Positions 5,207-12,534 of a DNA stretch of 13,120 nt are shown piece after piece; positions within the stretch are counted from its first letter, which is position 1; the number at the start of each line of letters is the position of its first letter. This DNA is from JAIXWP01 sp049318685 (GTDB lineage Bacteria; Bacteroidota; Bacteroidia; Flavobacteriales_D; Sanyastnellaceae), in the NCBI GenBank assembly GCA_049318685.1, contig JBMOFW010000073.1:1-13120 (forward strand), read 5' to 3'. The notes under the pieces were generated by a model. That model saw nothing but the letters and a program-made list of their open reading frames with translations, ran no database searches and was not told where the DNA came from. The translations under genes were made by a program, and so were the position numbers.

Positions 5207-6919
5207 TTAGTGGTTAGGGTGGATCATCAAGCGCTGACCGGCACTGTTTCCAATGGAAATGGTGTAAACCCCGGCACTCAGCGACGACACATCAATGGTG
5301 CTTGAAAGCCCAGTAATTTTGCCTGTTTGTACTCGTTGTCCCACATTGTTCCAAATCACATAGTTTTCATTCAGATGCATGGGAAGTATTTGAATCATCA
5401 AGTCATGATTTGTGGGATTGGGATACATCGAAAAACTCTCCTCTCCATCTCCATCTCGTTCTTGTTCTCGTTCTAGTTCTTCTACCCCTACGGACATTTG
5501 CTGAAACACACGGATGTAGTCCACTTCCATGGTTGCTGGGAAAACGGTGGTATTGTCGGGATAGCCTGGCCAATTGCCGCCCACAGCTACATTGAGAATA
5601 AAGAAGAAGGGGTTTTGAAAGATGTTGGTACTGTTGGGATTTTCACTGTAGATATATTCAAAATACACCTCGCCATCAACGAAGAAGGTGATTTTTTCTT
5701 CGTTCCAAATTACACCATACACATGGAATTCTGTTGGATCGAGAGAAATAGATGAACCTTCGTATTGGTGTCCCCCATTTGCCCAATGCACTGTACCGTG
5801 GGTCATGAGTTCATTGTTGACGTGTTCCATGATGTCGATTTCGCCGCAATTGGGCCAACTCACGGTTTCGATATTGCCACCGAGCATCCAGAATGCTGGC
5901 CAAATGCCTTGTCCAAGCGGCAATTTCAAGCGACCTTCTACTTTGCCATATTGAAATTCGAACTTGTTGTTGGATTGAATGCGCGAAGACGTGTAGTACG
6001 TTTGATCCGAAAATTCTTCGCGTGCGGTGATTTTCAATGACCCGCCATTGACCGCAATATTTTCTGCATCTGAGGTGTACAATTGCCATTCGTTATTTCC
6101 CCAGCCATTATTTCCCAAATCGTAATTCCACGTATCGGTGTCGAGGAAGTTGCCATTGAATTCTTCTGCCCAGATCAACGCCCAAGAATCATTGATGTCG
6201 ACACCGTTTTCGCAGTTGGAGCAGCTATTCCAGCACACCACAGCTTGCACGGCATCTTGTACCACCGTGATTTGTCGGTATGCGCCTCCAGGTGTATTGA
6301 TGGTACAATTTCCTATTGGCAAGGTTTCGAGCAATGTGCCTCCATTCGCTCGGAAATAATATTGATAATTTCCAGGCCATATCTCAAGAGTGGCTTTCCA
6401 CAGGCCATTCGGCTGCAAGGTAAGGGCATCGCATGTGGCGCAGTAACTATTAAAACTACCGCTGATGCTGACATCGGTGAAGGTGTTGTCGCTTGGATTG
6501 AGATAGAAATCAACCACGGCCGGAACGGGCTCAACACATTCAGAACATGTACCAAAGCACACTACGGGCAATACCATGTTGCCGGTGACATTCAACGTAC
6601 GATTGGTAAAACTTCCAACTGTAACCGTACAAGAACTTCCTGATGAAAGAATCTCCTGGCCGGCCCAATTGTCGAAAGAATATTTATATTCATACGATCC
6701 GGCGCCAAGCGAAATGACCTTGGTCCAAATGCCATCACCGTCGGTGTCTGTCATCGCCGCACAACTCCCGCACCAATTATTGAACGTTCCGTTTACTTCT
6801 GGCGTATTAAATCCGGTTTCGTTTGACATGTCCACTTGAAAAGTCACGTCAAATGCGAGAAGTGAGGTGGACGATGCCAAGCAAAGCGCCAACCAGAGCA
6901 GTGTTTTTTGGAAGATCAT
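5207..6919 (-). CDS. Secreted GH16 endo-beta-glucanase (laminarinase-like) with two CBM-like modules and T9SS type A sorting domain
   Basis: I choose ATG at 6919, which starts a signal peptide (MIFQKTLLWLALCLASS, cleaved after about residue 22). The frame is open to 6976, but that would begin upstream of the predicted promoter. The protein is 570 residues. Residues 22-131 and 133-238 are two related beta-sandwich modules (GTFNNWCGSCAAM; GSFNSYCATCDAL), each with six cysteines in similar places, resembling starch/glycogen-type CBM folds. Residues about 243-473 are GH16, with catalytic GEIDIMEH at 359-366 (Glu360 nucleophile, Asp362, Glu365 acid/base) and laminarinase-like surroundings (WPAFWMLGG, VGGNWPGYPD). 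A charged linker (EELEREQERDGDGEE, about 480-494) leads to a type A sorting domain (SMYPNPTNHDL to the end). Expected action: outer-membrane or extracellular endo-cleavage of beta-1,3(-1,4)-glucan. It heads a probable operon with GH97. Confidence 0.92.
   Translation of the reverse strand: MIFQKTLLWLALCLASSTSLLAFDVTFQVDMSNETGFNTPEVNGTFNNWCGSCAAMTDTDGDGIWTKVISLGAGSYEYKYSFDNWAGQEILSSGSSCTVTVGSFTNRTLNVTGNMVLPVVCFGTCSECVEPVPAVVDFYLNPSDNTFTDVSISGSFNSYCATCDALTLQPNGLWKATLEIWPGNYQYYFRANGGTLLETLPIGNCTINTPGGAYRQITVVQDAVQAVVCWNSCSNCENGVDINDSWALIWAEEFNGNFLDTDTWNYDLGNNGWGNNEWQLYTSDAENIAVNGGSLKITAREEFSDQTYYTSSRIQSNNKFEFQYGKVEGRLKLPLGQGIWPAFWMLGGNIETVSWPNCGEIDIMEHVNNELMTHGTVHWANGGHQYEGSSISLDPTEFHVYGVIWNEEKITFFVDGEVYFEYIYSENPNSTNIFQNPFFFILNVAVGGNWPGYPDNTTVFPATMEVDYIRVFQQMSVGVEELEREQERDGDGEESFSMYPNPTNHDLMIQILPMHLNENYVIWNNVGQRVQTGKITGLSSTIDVSSLSAGVYTISIGNSAGQRLMIHPNH
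5436..5483 (-). repeat. Hexamer tandem repeat in the GH16 linker
   Basis: On the plus strand the hexamer TCTNGT is repeated four times at 5454-5477 (TCTCGT, TCTTGT, TCTCGT, TCTAGT) with related hexamers on both sides. Read on the coding strand it is GAACTAGAACGAGAACAAG-like and encodes ELEREQER, the same frame and codons (GAA CGA GAA) as the repeat in the photolyase gene. Confidence 0.8.
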
Positions 6920-6924
6920 AGTGT

Positions 6925-6953
6925 CAAATATACCTAATTGTACTTTATACAAT
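6925..6953 (-). promoter_or_regulatory. Bacteroidota-type promoter for the GH16-GH97 unit
   Basis: On the minus strand there is an exact -7 box TATATTTG (6932-6925, consensus TAnnTTTG) and an ATTG at 6953-6950 in place of the -33 TTTG, separated by 17 bp. Transcription would start about 5-7 nt past the -7 box, that is, at or next to the ATG at 6919, implying a leaderless or nearly leaderless message. Confidence 0.5.
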
Positions 6954-6984
6954 AAGTTATTTTTAGTCAAGGGCATTCCGATGC

Positions 6985-7013
6985 TTGACAGCGTAAATTG
7001 TTTTTGTTAAAAT
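6985..7013 (+). promoter_or_regulatory. Possible sigma70-like promoter upstream of the 7087 gene
   Basis: TTGACA at 6985-6990 and TAAAAT at 7008-7013 are 17 bp apart, a near-ideal match to the proteobacterial consensus. The Bacteroidota primary sigma factor prefers TTTG and TAnnTTTG, and no such pair is seen here, so this may be chance. A transcript from it would start near 7020 and include the 7037-7081 hairpin. Confidence 0.25.
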
Positions 7014-7036
7014 CAACCTTTAACATATTCCTTAAC

Positions 7037-7081
7037 AAAGGTTTGGAGAATGGCTTTACCTTGCTGCTCCAAACCTTTTTT
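7037..7081 (+). terminator. Perfect 12-bp hairpin with T-tract just before a start codon (terminator or attenuator-like)
   Basis: AAAGGTTTGGAG (7037-7048) pairs perfectly with CTCCAAACCTTT (7067-7078) around an 18-nt loop and is followed by a T-tract (six T at 7076-7081, then ATTTT). It has the shape of an intrinsic terminator for plus-strand transcripts, yet no plus-strand gene precedes it, and the ATG of the next plus-strand gene is at 7087. It could terminate a short leader RNA, attenuate the 7087 gene, or mask its ribosome binding site. Confidence 0.7.
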
Positions 7082-7086
7082 ATTTT

Positions 7087-8151
7087 ATGAAACAGTATTT
7101 TCTCTCACTAACATTTTTGTTTTTTGCGATGATCGGTCTCGCGCAAAATGACATTGCTTTGAAGATCACTTACAACGGTCAGGCGGTGTGCAAATATGAA
7201 ATTACCGTAAAAGCAGGTGGAGGTGTGTTGGGTAAGGCAACAACCGATGATAATGGGGAAATTAAATTATCTGGTATTGGTATAAAAGTGGTCGACGTGG
7301 ATGTGCATGGCTATAAAAAGACTACCAACGGAGAAAAGACATTCGATTTGCAGGGCTATGTTAAATTGGATGATAATGGGTTTGCGCACATTCAAATGGA
7401 GACAATTGTAAAGGACGCAGCCGGAGACAGTGGTTTCCCAGAAGGCATGTTGGCCGCCGCGTGGGGATTGACGGACTTGGATTGTGGTGGTACAAAATCA
7501 ACAGGGACGGGCAGCGGAGAATCAATAGCAGAAGAATCGGCACCAGAAGAGTCAGTAGGATCTTCGGAATATGATGAAAATGAAAATGGCAAGCTGGTCT
7601 CAAAGGAAGAATCGCTGGTGTTACAAGAGCAAGGTTTTAAAAATGAAATTGCTATGCTCGATCGTAAGATTGCTAAGGCCGAAACAACCATTGCTGAATT
7701 GAAAACAGTTGGTGGGGATGAAACTGATATTCAGATTGAAGAGCTCGATTTGCAAGAAATGAAGTTCAAACGCGAGCGAAAGAAGATTTCATTAGAAAAA
7801 GTACAGAAAGCACAGGCGGGAACGCTTACCGACACTGAGAAGACCGCTTTGAATCAGCAGGAAGATCGTTATTCGATAATGGAAAAAGACCTTCGTGCCG
7901 AGCGTAAAGATTTGGAACAAGCACGCAAAGACAAAAAGAAAGCGGAGAAAGCAGAAGAGGGCGGAAGTAGTTTGGAAGGAGCGAAGTTGAAATCAGAAAT
8001 ACTTTCTGTAAAGACACAGATCAAAGCCAAAGAAACCTCGCTCAATGTCGGCAAAGAGAAAGGAAAATTAACCGCAGAGGAAATCGCACAGAAAGAAAAG
8101 GAACTTGAAGAATTGCGCGCCCGATTGACAGAACTTGAAAATCAAAAATAA
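7087..8151 (+). CDS. Exported coiled-coil protein of unknown function
   Basis: I do not recognise this 354-residue protein. Residues 1-19 form a signal peptide (MKQYFLSLTFLFFAMIGLA, cleavage before QND). Residues about 20-106 look like a small beta-sandwich of the carboxypeptidase-regulatory kind (KITYNGQAVCKYEITVKA, ATTDDNGEIKLSG, VDVHGYKKT). Residues about 137-165 are a Gly/Ser/Glu-rich linker. From about 172 to the end it is strongly charged and helical with heptad-like spacing (KNEIAMLDRKIAKAETTIAE; KEKELEELRARLTELENQK), predicting a long coiled coil, interrupted near 206-212 and 291-296. There is no T9SS sorting domain or transmembrane helix, so it is probably periplasmic. Two cysteines (15 aa into the mature part, and DLDCGG) are present. 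It converges with the TraB/GumN gene, 16 bp between stops. An upstream hairpin suggests regulated expression. Confidence 0.85.
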   Translation: MKQYFLSLTFLFFAMIGLAQNDIALKITYNGQAVCKYEITVKAGGGVLGKATTDDNGEIKLSGIGIKVVDVDVHGYKKTTNGEKTFDLQGYVKLDDNGFAHIQMETIVKDAAGDSGFPEGMLAAAWGLTDLDCGGTKSTGTGSGESIAEESAPEESVGSSEYDENENGKLVSKEESLVLQEQGFKNEIAMLDRKIAKAETTIAELKTVGGDETDIQIEELDLQEMKFKRERKKISLEKVQKAQAGTLTDTEKTALNQQEDRYSIMEKDLRAERKDLEQARKDKKKAEKAEEGGSSLEGAKLKSEILSVKTQIKAKETSLNVGKEKGKLTAEEIAQKEKELEELRARLTELENQK

Positions 8152-8167
8152 GGAATTGTTTTTATTA

Positions 8168-9118
8168 CTATCGTTTTTTGGGGAATGTAAAAGGAACAGG
8201 CTCGACAGTAAATCCTTTTGCGCGAAGTAATTCAATCAGACCTTCTTTTCCGGGTAAATGACCGGCGCCCACAGCAAAAAAATACACCCGTTGGTCTTTC
8301 ATCAAACCGATCATTCGTTCGGTCATATTGACATTTCGTTTTGTGAAAAATTCATCTAAGAATTCTTTGGGAATGCTTGGGTCTTCAATGAGCGCTTTGA
8401 TTTTTTCGATGTCTTGATCGAGATAGTATGCACGGATCGAGTCAAAGGCTGCCACCGTAGGGGTAACGTCAGCGGCTTTTTGCGAGAAAACAAAATCATA
8501 ATATTCTTTCCACGACATTCTATTAGACATTTCCGTGATTAGCATGAATTGATCACTGGGTTTTTCCAATCCACCAATTTCCATTTCCTGCGCAGAGCCC
8601 ATTTCCTGTAAAATAATGTCAACAGGGGGATAGATTTCCTCAAACACCTCGGTTTCATCCATCATAAGGGAATCGTCGTTTAAATTGGCCTCCTTCATTG
8701 AGCGCAACTGTTGAACCATGACCACGCCCCAAAAAGGCTTCATCATTGAAATACCAAAAGCAGTCTCCATATCGAATTCCTCTGCAATTTTTCCTTGAAT
8801 AAGGGAAATCGTGTCTTGAAGGCCATCAGAAACATTGTCTAATGATCGGTACATCTCATTCATCATCAGGCTCTGAATATCGACCATGGTAGAGTCGCCC
8901 GAGAAATCCAATTCGCCATAAACGGCATCGCAATCATAAAAGGCCTCTTCGAATTCGGTGCTCCAATTGCAAAGAACACTGTCTCCCATGTGAATAGTCC
9001 CGAAAAGGTATGACGCTTCTCCTGTGGTAGGATGCTCAAGAGACCAGAGCAATTGACCAGTAACCGTATTTGAAAACAAGAAAAAGAGGATGGCGTTGGA
9101 AAGGATGAATCGACTCAT
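8168..9118 (-). CDS. TraB/GumN family protein (Tiki-like hydrolase fold), exported
   Basis: This 316-residue protein has a signal peptide (MSRFILSNAILFFLFSNTVTGQ) followed directly by the family opening LLWSLEHPTTGEASYLFGTIHMGD. Two GxxH motifs that supply metal-binding histidines in the Tiki/TraB/GumN clan are present: GTIH at residues 40-43 and GAGH at 284-287 in VGAGHLPGKEGLIELLRAKG. The conserved acidic YGELDF follows the first motif. Eukaryotic Tiki is a metalloprotease; the role of bacterial GumN-like members is not settled. The length is near the usual 280-300. The middle region (about residues 90-230) is less conserved and acidic, with many Met residues. It is divergent from the CUB/PKD gene, about 80 bp between starts, and convergent with the coiled-coil gene. 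Likely periplasmic or lipid-free envelope location. Confidence 0.88.
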   Translation of the reverse strand: MSRFILSNAILFFLFSNTVTGQLLWSLEHPTTGEASYLFGTIHMGDSVLCNWSTEFEEAFYDCDAVYGELDFSGDSTMVDIQSLMMNEMYRSLDNVSDGLQDTISLIQGKIAEEFDMETAFGISMMKPFWGVVMVQQLRSMKEANLNDDSLMMDETEVFEEIYPPVDIILQEMGSAQEMEIGGLEKPSDQFMLITEMSNRMSWKEYYDFVFSQKAADVTPTVAAFDSIRAYYLDQDIEKIKALIEDPSIPKEFLDEFFTKRNVNMTERMIGLMKDQRVYFFAVGAGHLPGKEGLIELLRAKGFTVEPVPFTFPKKR

Positions 9119-9173
9119 TAAAACTATTGAATGAAATGCAACTTTGTACGGGCTAAAATAGTCTTAATTGCGG

Positions 9174-9191
9174 ACCGAAACCAGAACCGCA
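9174..9191 (+). repeat. Short hexamer repeat just upstream of the CUB/PKD gene
   Basis: Three hexamers, ACCGAA, ACCAGA and ACCGCA, run together and merge into the AAGGAA ribosome binding site at 9191-9196. The pattern is a degenerate relative of the GAACNR hexamers in the photolyase and GH16 genes. With only three imperfect units, chance is possible. Confidence 0.4.
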
Positions 9192-9197
9192 AGGAAT

Positions 9198-12100
9198 ATG
9201 CTCAAAAGTTTACTCGTATTATTTTCTTTTTTCATTGCCCTGACAGGCTTTTCGCAAGAGATGCCCATTACGGGAGCCAATATCAATCAATGCGGTGGTT
9301 TTCTTGTTGACGACGGGTTGAGTTCTTCGAATTATTCGAATAATTTGAATGAAACCTTGACCGTATGCGCTGTTGCTCCGGAAACGATCATCAATTTGTA
9401 TTGGGCCGTTTTCTCGCTTGGTCCCGGTGACGTGATCGAAATCTATGATGGCTCGAGTACGTCTGCTCCATTAATCGGTTCTTACTCTGGTGCGGAATTG
9501 CAAGCTGTTGATGTAACTAGCACCAATGCGAATGGTTGCTTGACGGTGCATTTTGTGTCTGATGGCACTGGTGTGGGGAATTTTGGTGCTGAAATTTCAT
9601 GTGGTCCTCCGTGCGAACGTCCTATAGCGGTAATCAATACTACTGAAGCTGTTCCATTGTTGATCTGTCCCGGCGACGATGTGACTTTTGACGCTTCCGC
9701 TTCACAATTCTTCAACGGTGCTGCCATGCAGAGTTTTACTTGGGTATTCGATGACGGAACCACCAATACAACGAGTTGGCCGAGTGTAACTCATGAATTT
9801 TCTGAACCAGGTGGATATACAGTACAATTGCTGATTACAGATAACAACGATTGCAATAGTGCTAACTTGCCCGATCACGTAGTGCTTGTGAGTACCTATC
9901 CCGATTTTAGTTTGCTTTCTCCCAATTTTTCCTTGTGTTCGGGGGGAACGGAATATATGGGGGTCAATTTTGCCATTCCCGATAGCATTTATGCCAATGA
10001 TAGTTTGAACACATGGATTAGTAATCCATGGAATGATTTGCCCAACATCGATCTCGGCGGTGCATTATTTATTCCTGACGATCAATCGCAATGCTTCTCG
10101 GATGAAGTGACATTCTCGAATTTTGATTTGGGACAAACCATCCAGTCGATCGATGATATTGATAGTTTTTTCATCAATTTCGAGCATAGCTTTATTGGCG
10201 ATATCACGATTACGTTCATTTGCCCGAACAATCAGTCGGTGATAGTGCATGAGCAAGGGGGCGGGGGAACAGAAGCAGGCGAGCCGATAGATATTGATTC
10301 AGATTTGAATCCTGGCGTGGGATACGACTATTTCTGGTCGCCCGATGCCACCAATGGCACATGGGCAGACAATGCTGGTTCAACACTCGTATCGGGCACC
10401 TATGAAAGTGTTCAACCTTTTTCGAATTTAATTGGATGTCCTTTGAATGGCACATGGACTGTTGAAATTTGCGATATGTGGGCCAGCGACAATGGCTTTA
10501 TTTTCGACTGGGGAATCAATTTCGATCCCGACCTTTTTGGTGATTTACTTTCATTCACTCCTGTTTATGGAGTAGGATGTGACTCCACTTGGTGGGAAGG
10601 ACCTGGTATAATCACGCAAGACGAAGGTTGCGATTTTATTCAAATCATGCTCACAGAAACTGGAAGCTATGATTACACGTACTATGCTACCAACAATTTC
10701 GGGTGCACATTTGATACAACAATCACTGTCGATATATTTATTGCTCCATCGGTAAATGCGGGTCCTGACGTTGTGTTTTCTTGTGATCCTGTAGGTTTGT
10801 CGGCCTCATTGGATGGAGACCAAATGCCTTATGTTTTTGAATGGTCGCCTGGAACGGGACTAAGTAACGCAAACATTGCCAATCCAACATTGCTCACTGT
10901 GAGTGGACCGATCACATACACACTAACGGGTTACCCAGTGGGCTATCCCGGATGTGCGACCTCTGATGAAATGAACGTATCGCTCGATCCCAATTTGCCT
11001 TTCCCGGGCATTCCGACAGATATTCAAATATGTCCAACGTCACCGCCCTTTTCCATGATGGATGCATTGCAAGGTAATCCCAGTCCTGGAGGAATTTGGC
11101 TCGATAATGCCGGCAATACCATTGATGAAGAATTTGATCCAGCCTCTGATGTTTCCGGTATTTATTACTACTCCATTACCTATGCTGACTGCGAACTCAG
11201 CACACCGATGGATATCACAATTGGTTTGCCCGAAATCACTATCAACGCGGATACAACAGTGTGTCAAACTGGAGGTGCCGTTACATCTATTCAAAGTACC
11301 ACCGATTTCAATAATACATATACATACAATTGGTCAACCGGGCAAACGGGATGGTCGGTAGCGCACAACAATATAACAACACAGGAAACAATTTCTGTAG
11401 TAGCCACGGATGCTGGAGGTTGCGAATCAGAACCAGTATACCGCACTATCAATGTGTATGATCCATTGACTATCGAAACGTTTTTGGATACCATCATTTG
11501 TCCTTCTGGTACCATTGATTTGGATGTATTGCTTGACCAAGGTGGTTTTGGAAGTTACAGTTACAACTGGACCTTCAATGGCACCGCCATTGGAAGTACC
11601 GAAGAAGTGACGCACACCCCAAACACTGAAGGAAATTATTGCGTGATGCTCGACGATGGTTGCGAGACTCCTTCTACAAGTGATTGTTTCTATTTGTCAT
11701 TTGAAGAACCAATGAGCTTGCTCATTGATGCAGATACTACGCAAGGTTGCGCTCCACTTGATGTGCAATTGAGTTTTTTAAATGATCCATCGACGTATTT
11801 GGCCAACTCCATTCAATGGGATTTTGAAGTGGGTACGAATCAATTTGTGACTGTGACTCCCGCAAGCTTCTCTGCACCGGGATTGTATGATGTTACTTTG
11901 AATGTGAATAGCGCAAGAGGTTGCCCAAACAGCATCGAACTTCCAAATTATATTACTGCGTTTGCCAATCCTATTGCAGAATTTTACGCTCAACCACAAC
12001 CAACGGATATCGAAAATACATTGATTCAGTTCAATGATCTGTCTACCGGAAACGTCGTTGACTATGCATGGTATTTTACCTATGGGAGTGATTTCGTTGT

Positions 12101-12524
12101 GGGATCCACCGAGCAAAATCCTTCTGTTTTATTCCCGGATGATCGGGGCAGAACGTATGATGTCCAATTGACGGTAACCGATAACAATGGATGTTCTGAT
12201 ATTTATATAGGAAATGTGGTGATTGGAGATATTTTTCAAGTATATATTCCCAATACGTTTACACCCAATGGAGATGGCATCAATGACGTGTTTTTTGTAG
12301 ATGGTGCTGATATCGATCCGAATACATTTGAAATCACCATATTCAATCGCTGGGGCGATGTGGTATACAGTTCGAATGATCCAAGTGGTGTATGGCTCGG
12401 TGGATATTATAACAACGCTGAATATTTCGCACCAAATGGCGTGTACAATTATATTCTCAAAGCCCGTTCAAAGTCAACTACAGAGCGCAAAGAATTAAAA
12501 GGGGTGGTTTATTTATTGAGGTAA
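9198..12524 (+). CDS. Large secreted CUB/PKD multidomain protein with T9SS type B (gliding-associated) sorting domain
   Basis: I use ATG 9198, with AAGGAA 1 nt upstream and a signal peptide directly after (MLKSLLVLFSFFIALTGFSQ); the frame is open from a TTG at 9168 but those residues come from a short repeat. The protein has 1108 residues. Approximate order: CUB-like domain 30-136 (CGGFLVDDG, IEIYDGSS, CLTVHFVSDG); PKD domain 142-232 (VTFDASAS, WVFDDGT, GGYTVQLLITDNN); a proprotein-convertase P-domain-like segment about 290-448 (SFFINFEHSFIGDITITFICPN, GTWTVEICDMWASDNG); several Ig/PKD-like and Cys-containing repeats 450-830; PKD-like domains about 838-1008; then the C-terminal domain 1016-1108 with IPNTFTPNGDGINDVF and IFNRWGDVVYSS, the signature of T9SS type B cargo. 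It is probably cell-surface bound or released, an adhesin or matrix protein. No protease active site is seen, so the P-like domain is likely structural. Confidence 0.93.
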   Translation: MLKSLLVLFSFFIALTGFSQEMPITGANINQCGGFLVDDGLSSSNYSNNLNETLTVCAVAPETIINLYWAVFSLGPGDVIEIYDGSSTSAPLIGSYSGAELQAVDVTSTNANGCLTVHFVSDGTGVGNFGAEISCGPPCERPIAVINTTEAVPLLICPGDDVTFDASASQFFNGAAMQSFTWVFDDGTTNTTSWPSVTHEFSEPGGYTVQLLITDNNDCNSANLPDHVVLVSTYPDFSLLSPNFSLCSGGTEYMGVNFAIPDSIYANDSLNTWISNPWNDLPNIDLGGALFIPDDQSQCFSDEVTFSNFDLGQTIQSIDDIDSFFINFEHSFIGDITITFICPNNQSVIVHEQGGGGTEAGEPIDIDSDLNPGVGYDYFWSPDATNGTWADNAGSTLVSGTYESVQPFSNLIGCPLNGTWTVEICDMWASDNGFIFDWGINFDPDLFGDLLSFTPVYGVGCDSTWWEGPGIITQDEGCDFIQIMLTETGSYDYTYYATNNFGCTFDTTITVDIFIAPSVNAGPDVVFSCDPVGLSASLDGDQMPYVFEWSPGTGLSNANIANPTLLTVSGPITYTLTGYPVGYPGCATSDEMNVSLDPNLPFPGIPTDIQICPTSPPFSMMDALQGNPSPGGIWLDNAGNTIDEEFDPASDVSGIYYYSITYADCELSTPMDITIGLPEITINADTTVCQTGGAVTSIQSTTDFNNTYTYNWSTGQTGWSVAHNNITTQETISVVATDAGGCESEPVYRTINVYDPLTIETFLDTIICPSGTIDLDVLLDQGGFGSYSYNWTFNGTAIGSTEEVTHTPNTEGNYCVMLDDGCETPSTSDCFYLSFEEPMSLLIDADTTQGCAPLDVQLSFLNDPSTYLANSIQWDFEVGTNQFVTVTPASFSAPGLYDVTLNVNSARGCPNSIELPNYITAFANPIAEFYAQPQPTDIENTLIQFNDLSTGNVVDYAWYFTYGSDFVVGSTEQNPSVLFPDDRGRTYDVQLTVTDNNGCSDIYIGNVVIGDIFQVYIPNTFTPNGDGINDVFFVDGADIDPNTFEITIFNRWGDVVYSSNDPSGVWLGGYYNNAEYFAPNGVYNYILKARSKSTTERKELKGVVYLLR

Positions 12525-12534
12525 TATATGTGGA

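Noticed and set aside
6920..6976. Upstream extension of the GH16 gene
   Set aside because: It would put 19 residues before a normal signal peptide and place the start upstream of the predicted promoter.
7050..7151. Small reading frame starting in the hairpin loop (MALPCCSKPF..., 33 aa) as a leader peptide
   Set aside because: The GGAG before it is only 1 nt from the ATG, and the frame overlaps the signal peptide of the real gene; no regulatory codon run is seen.
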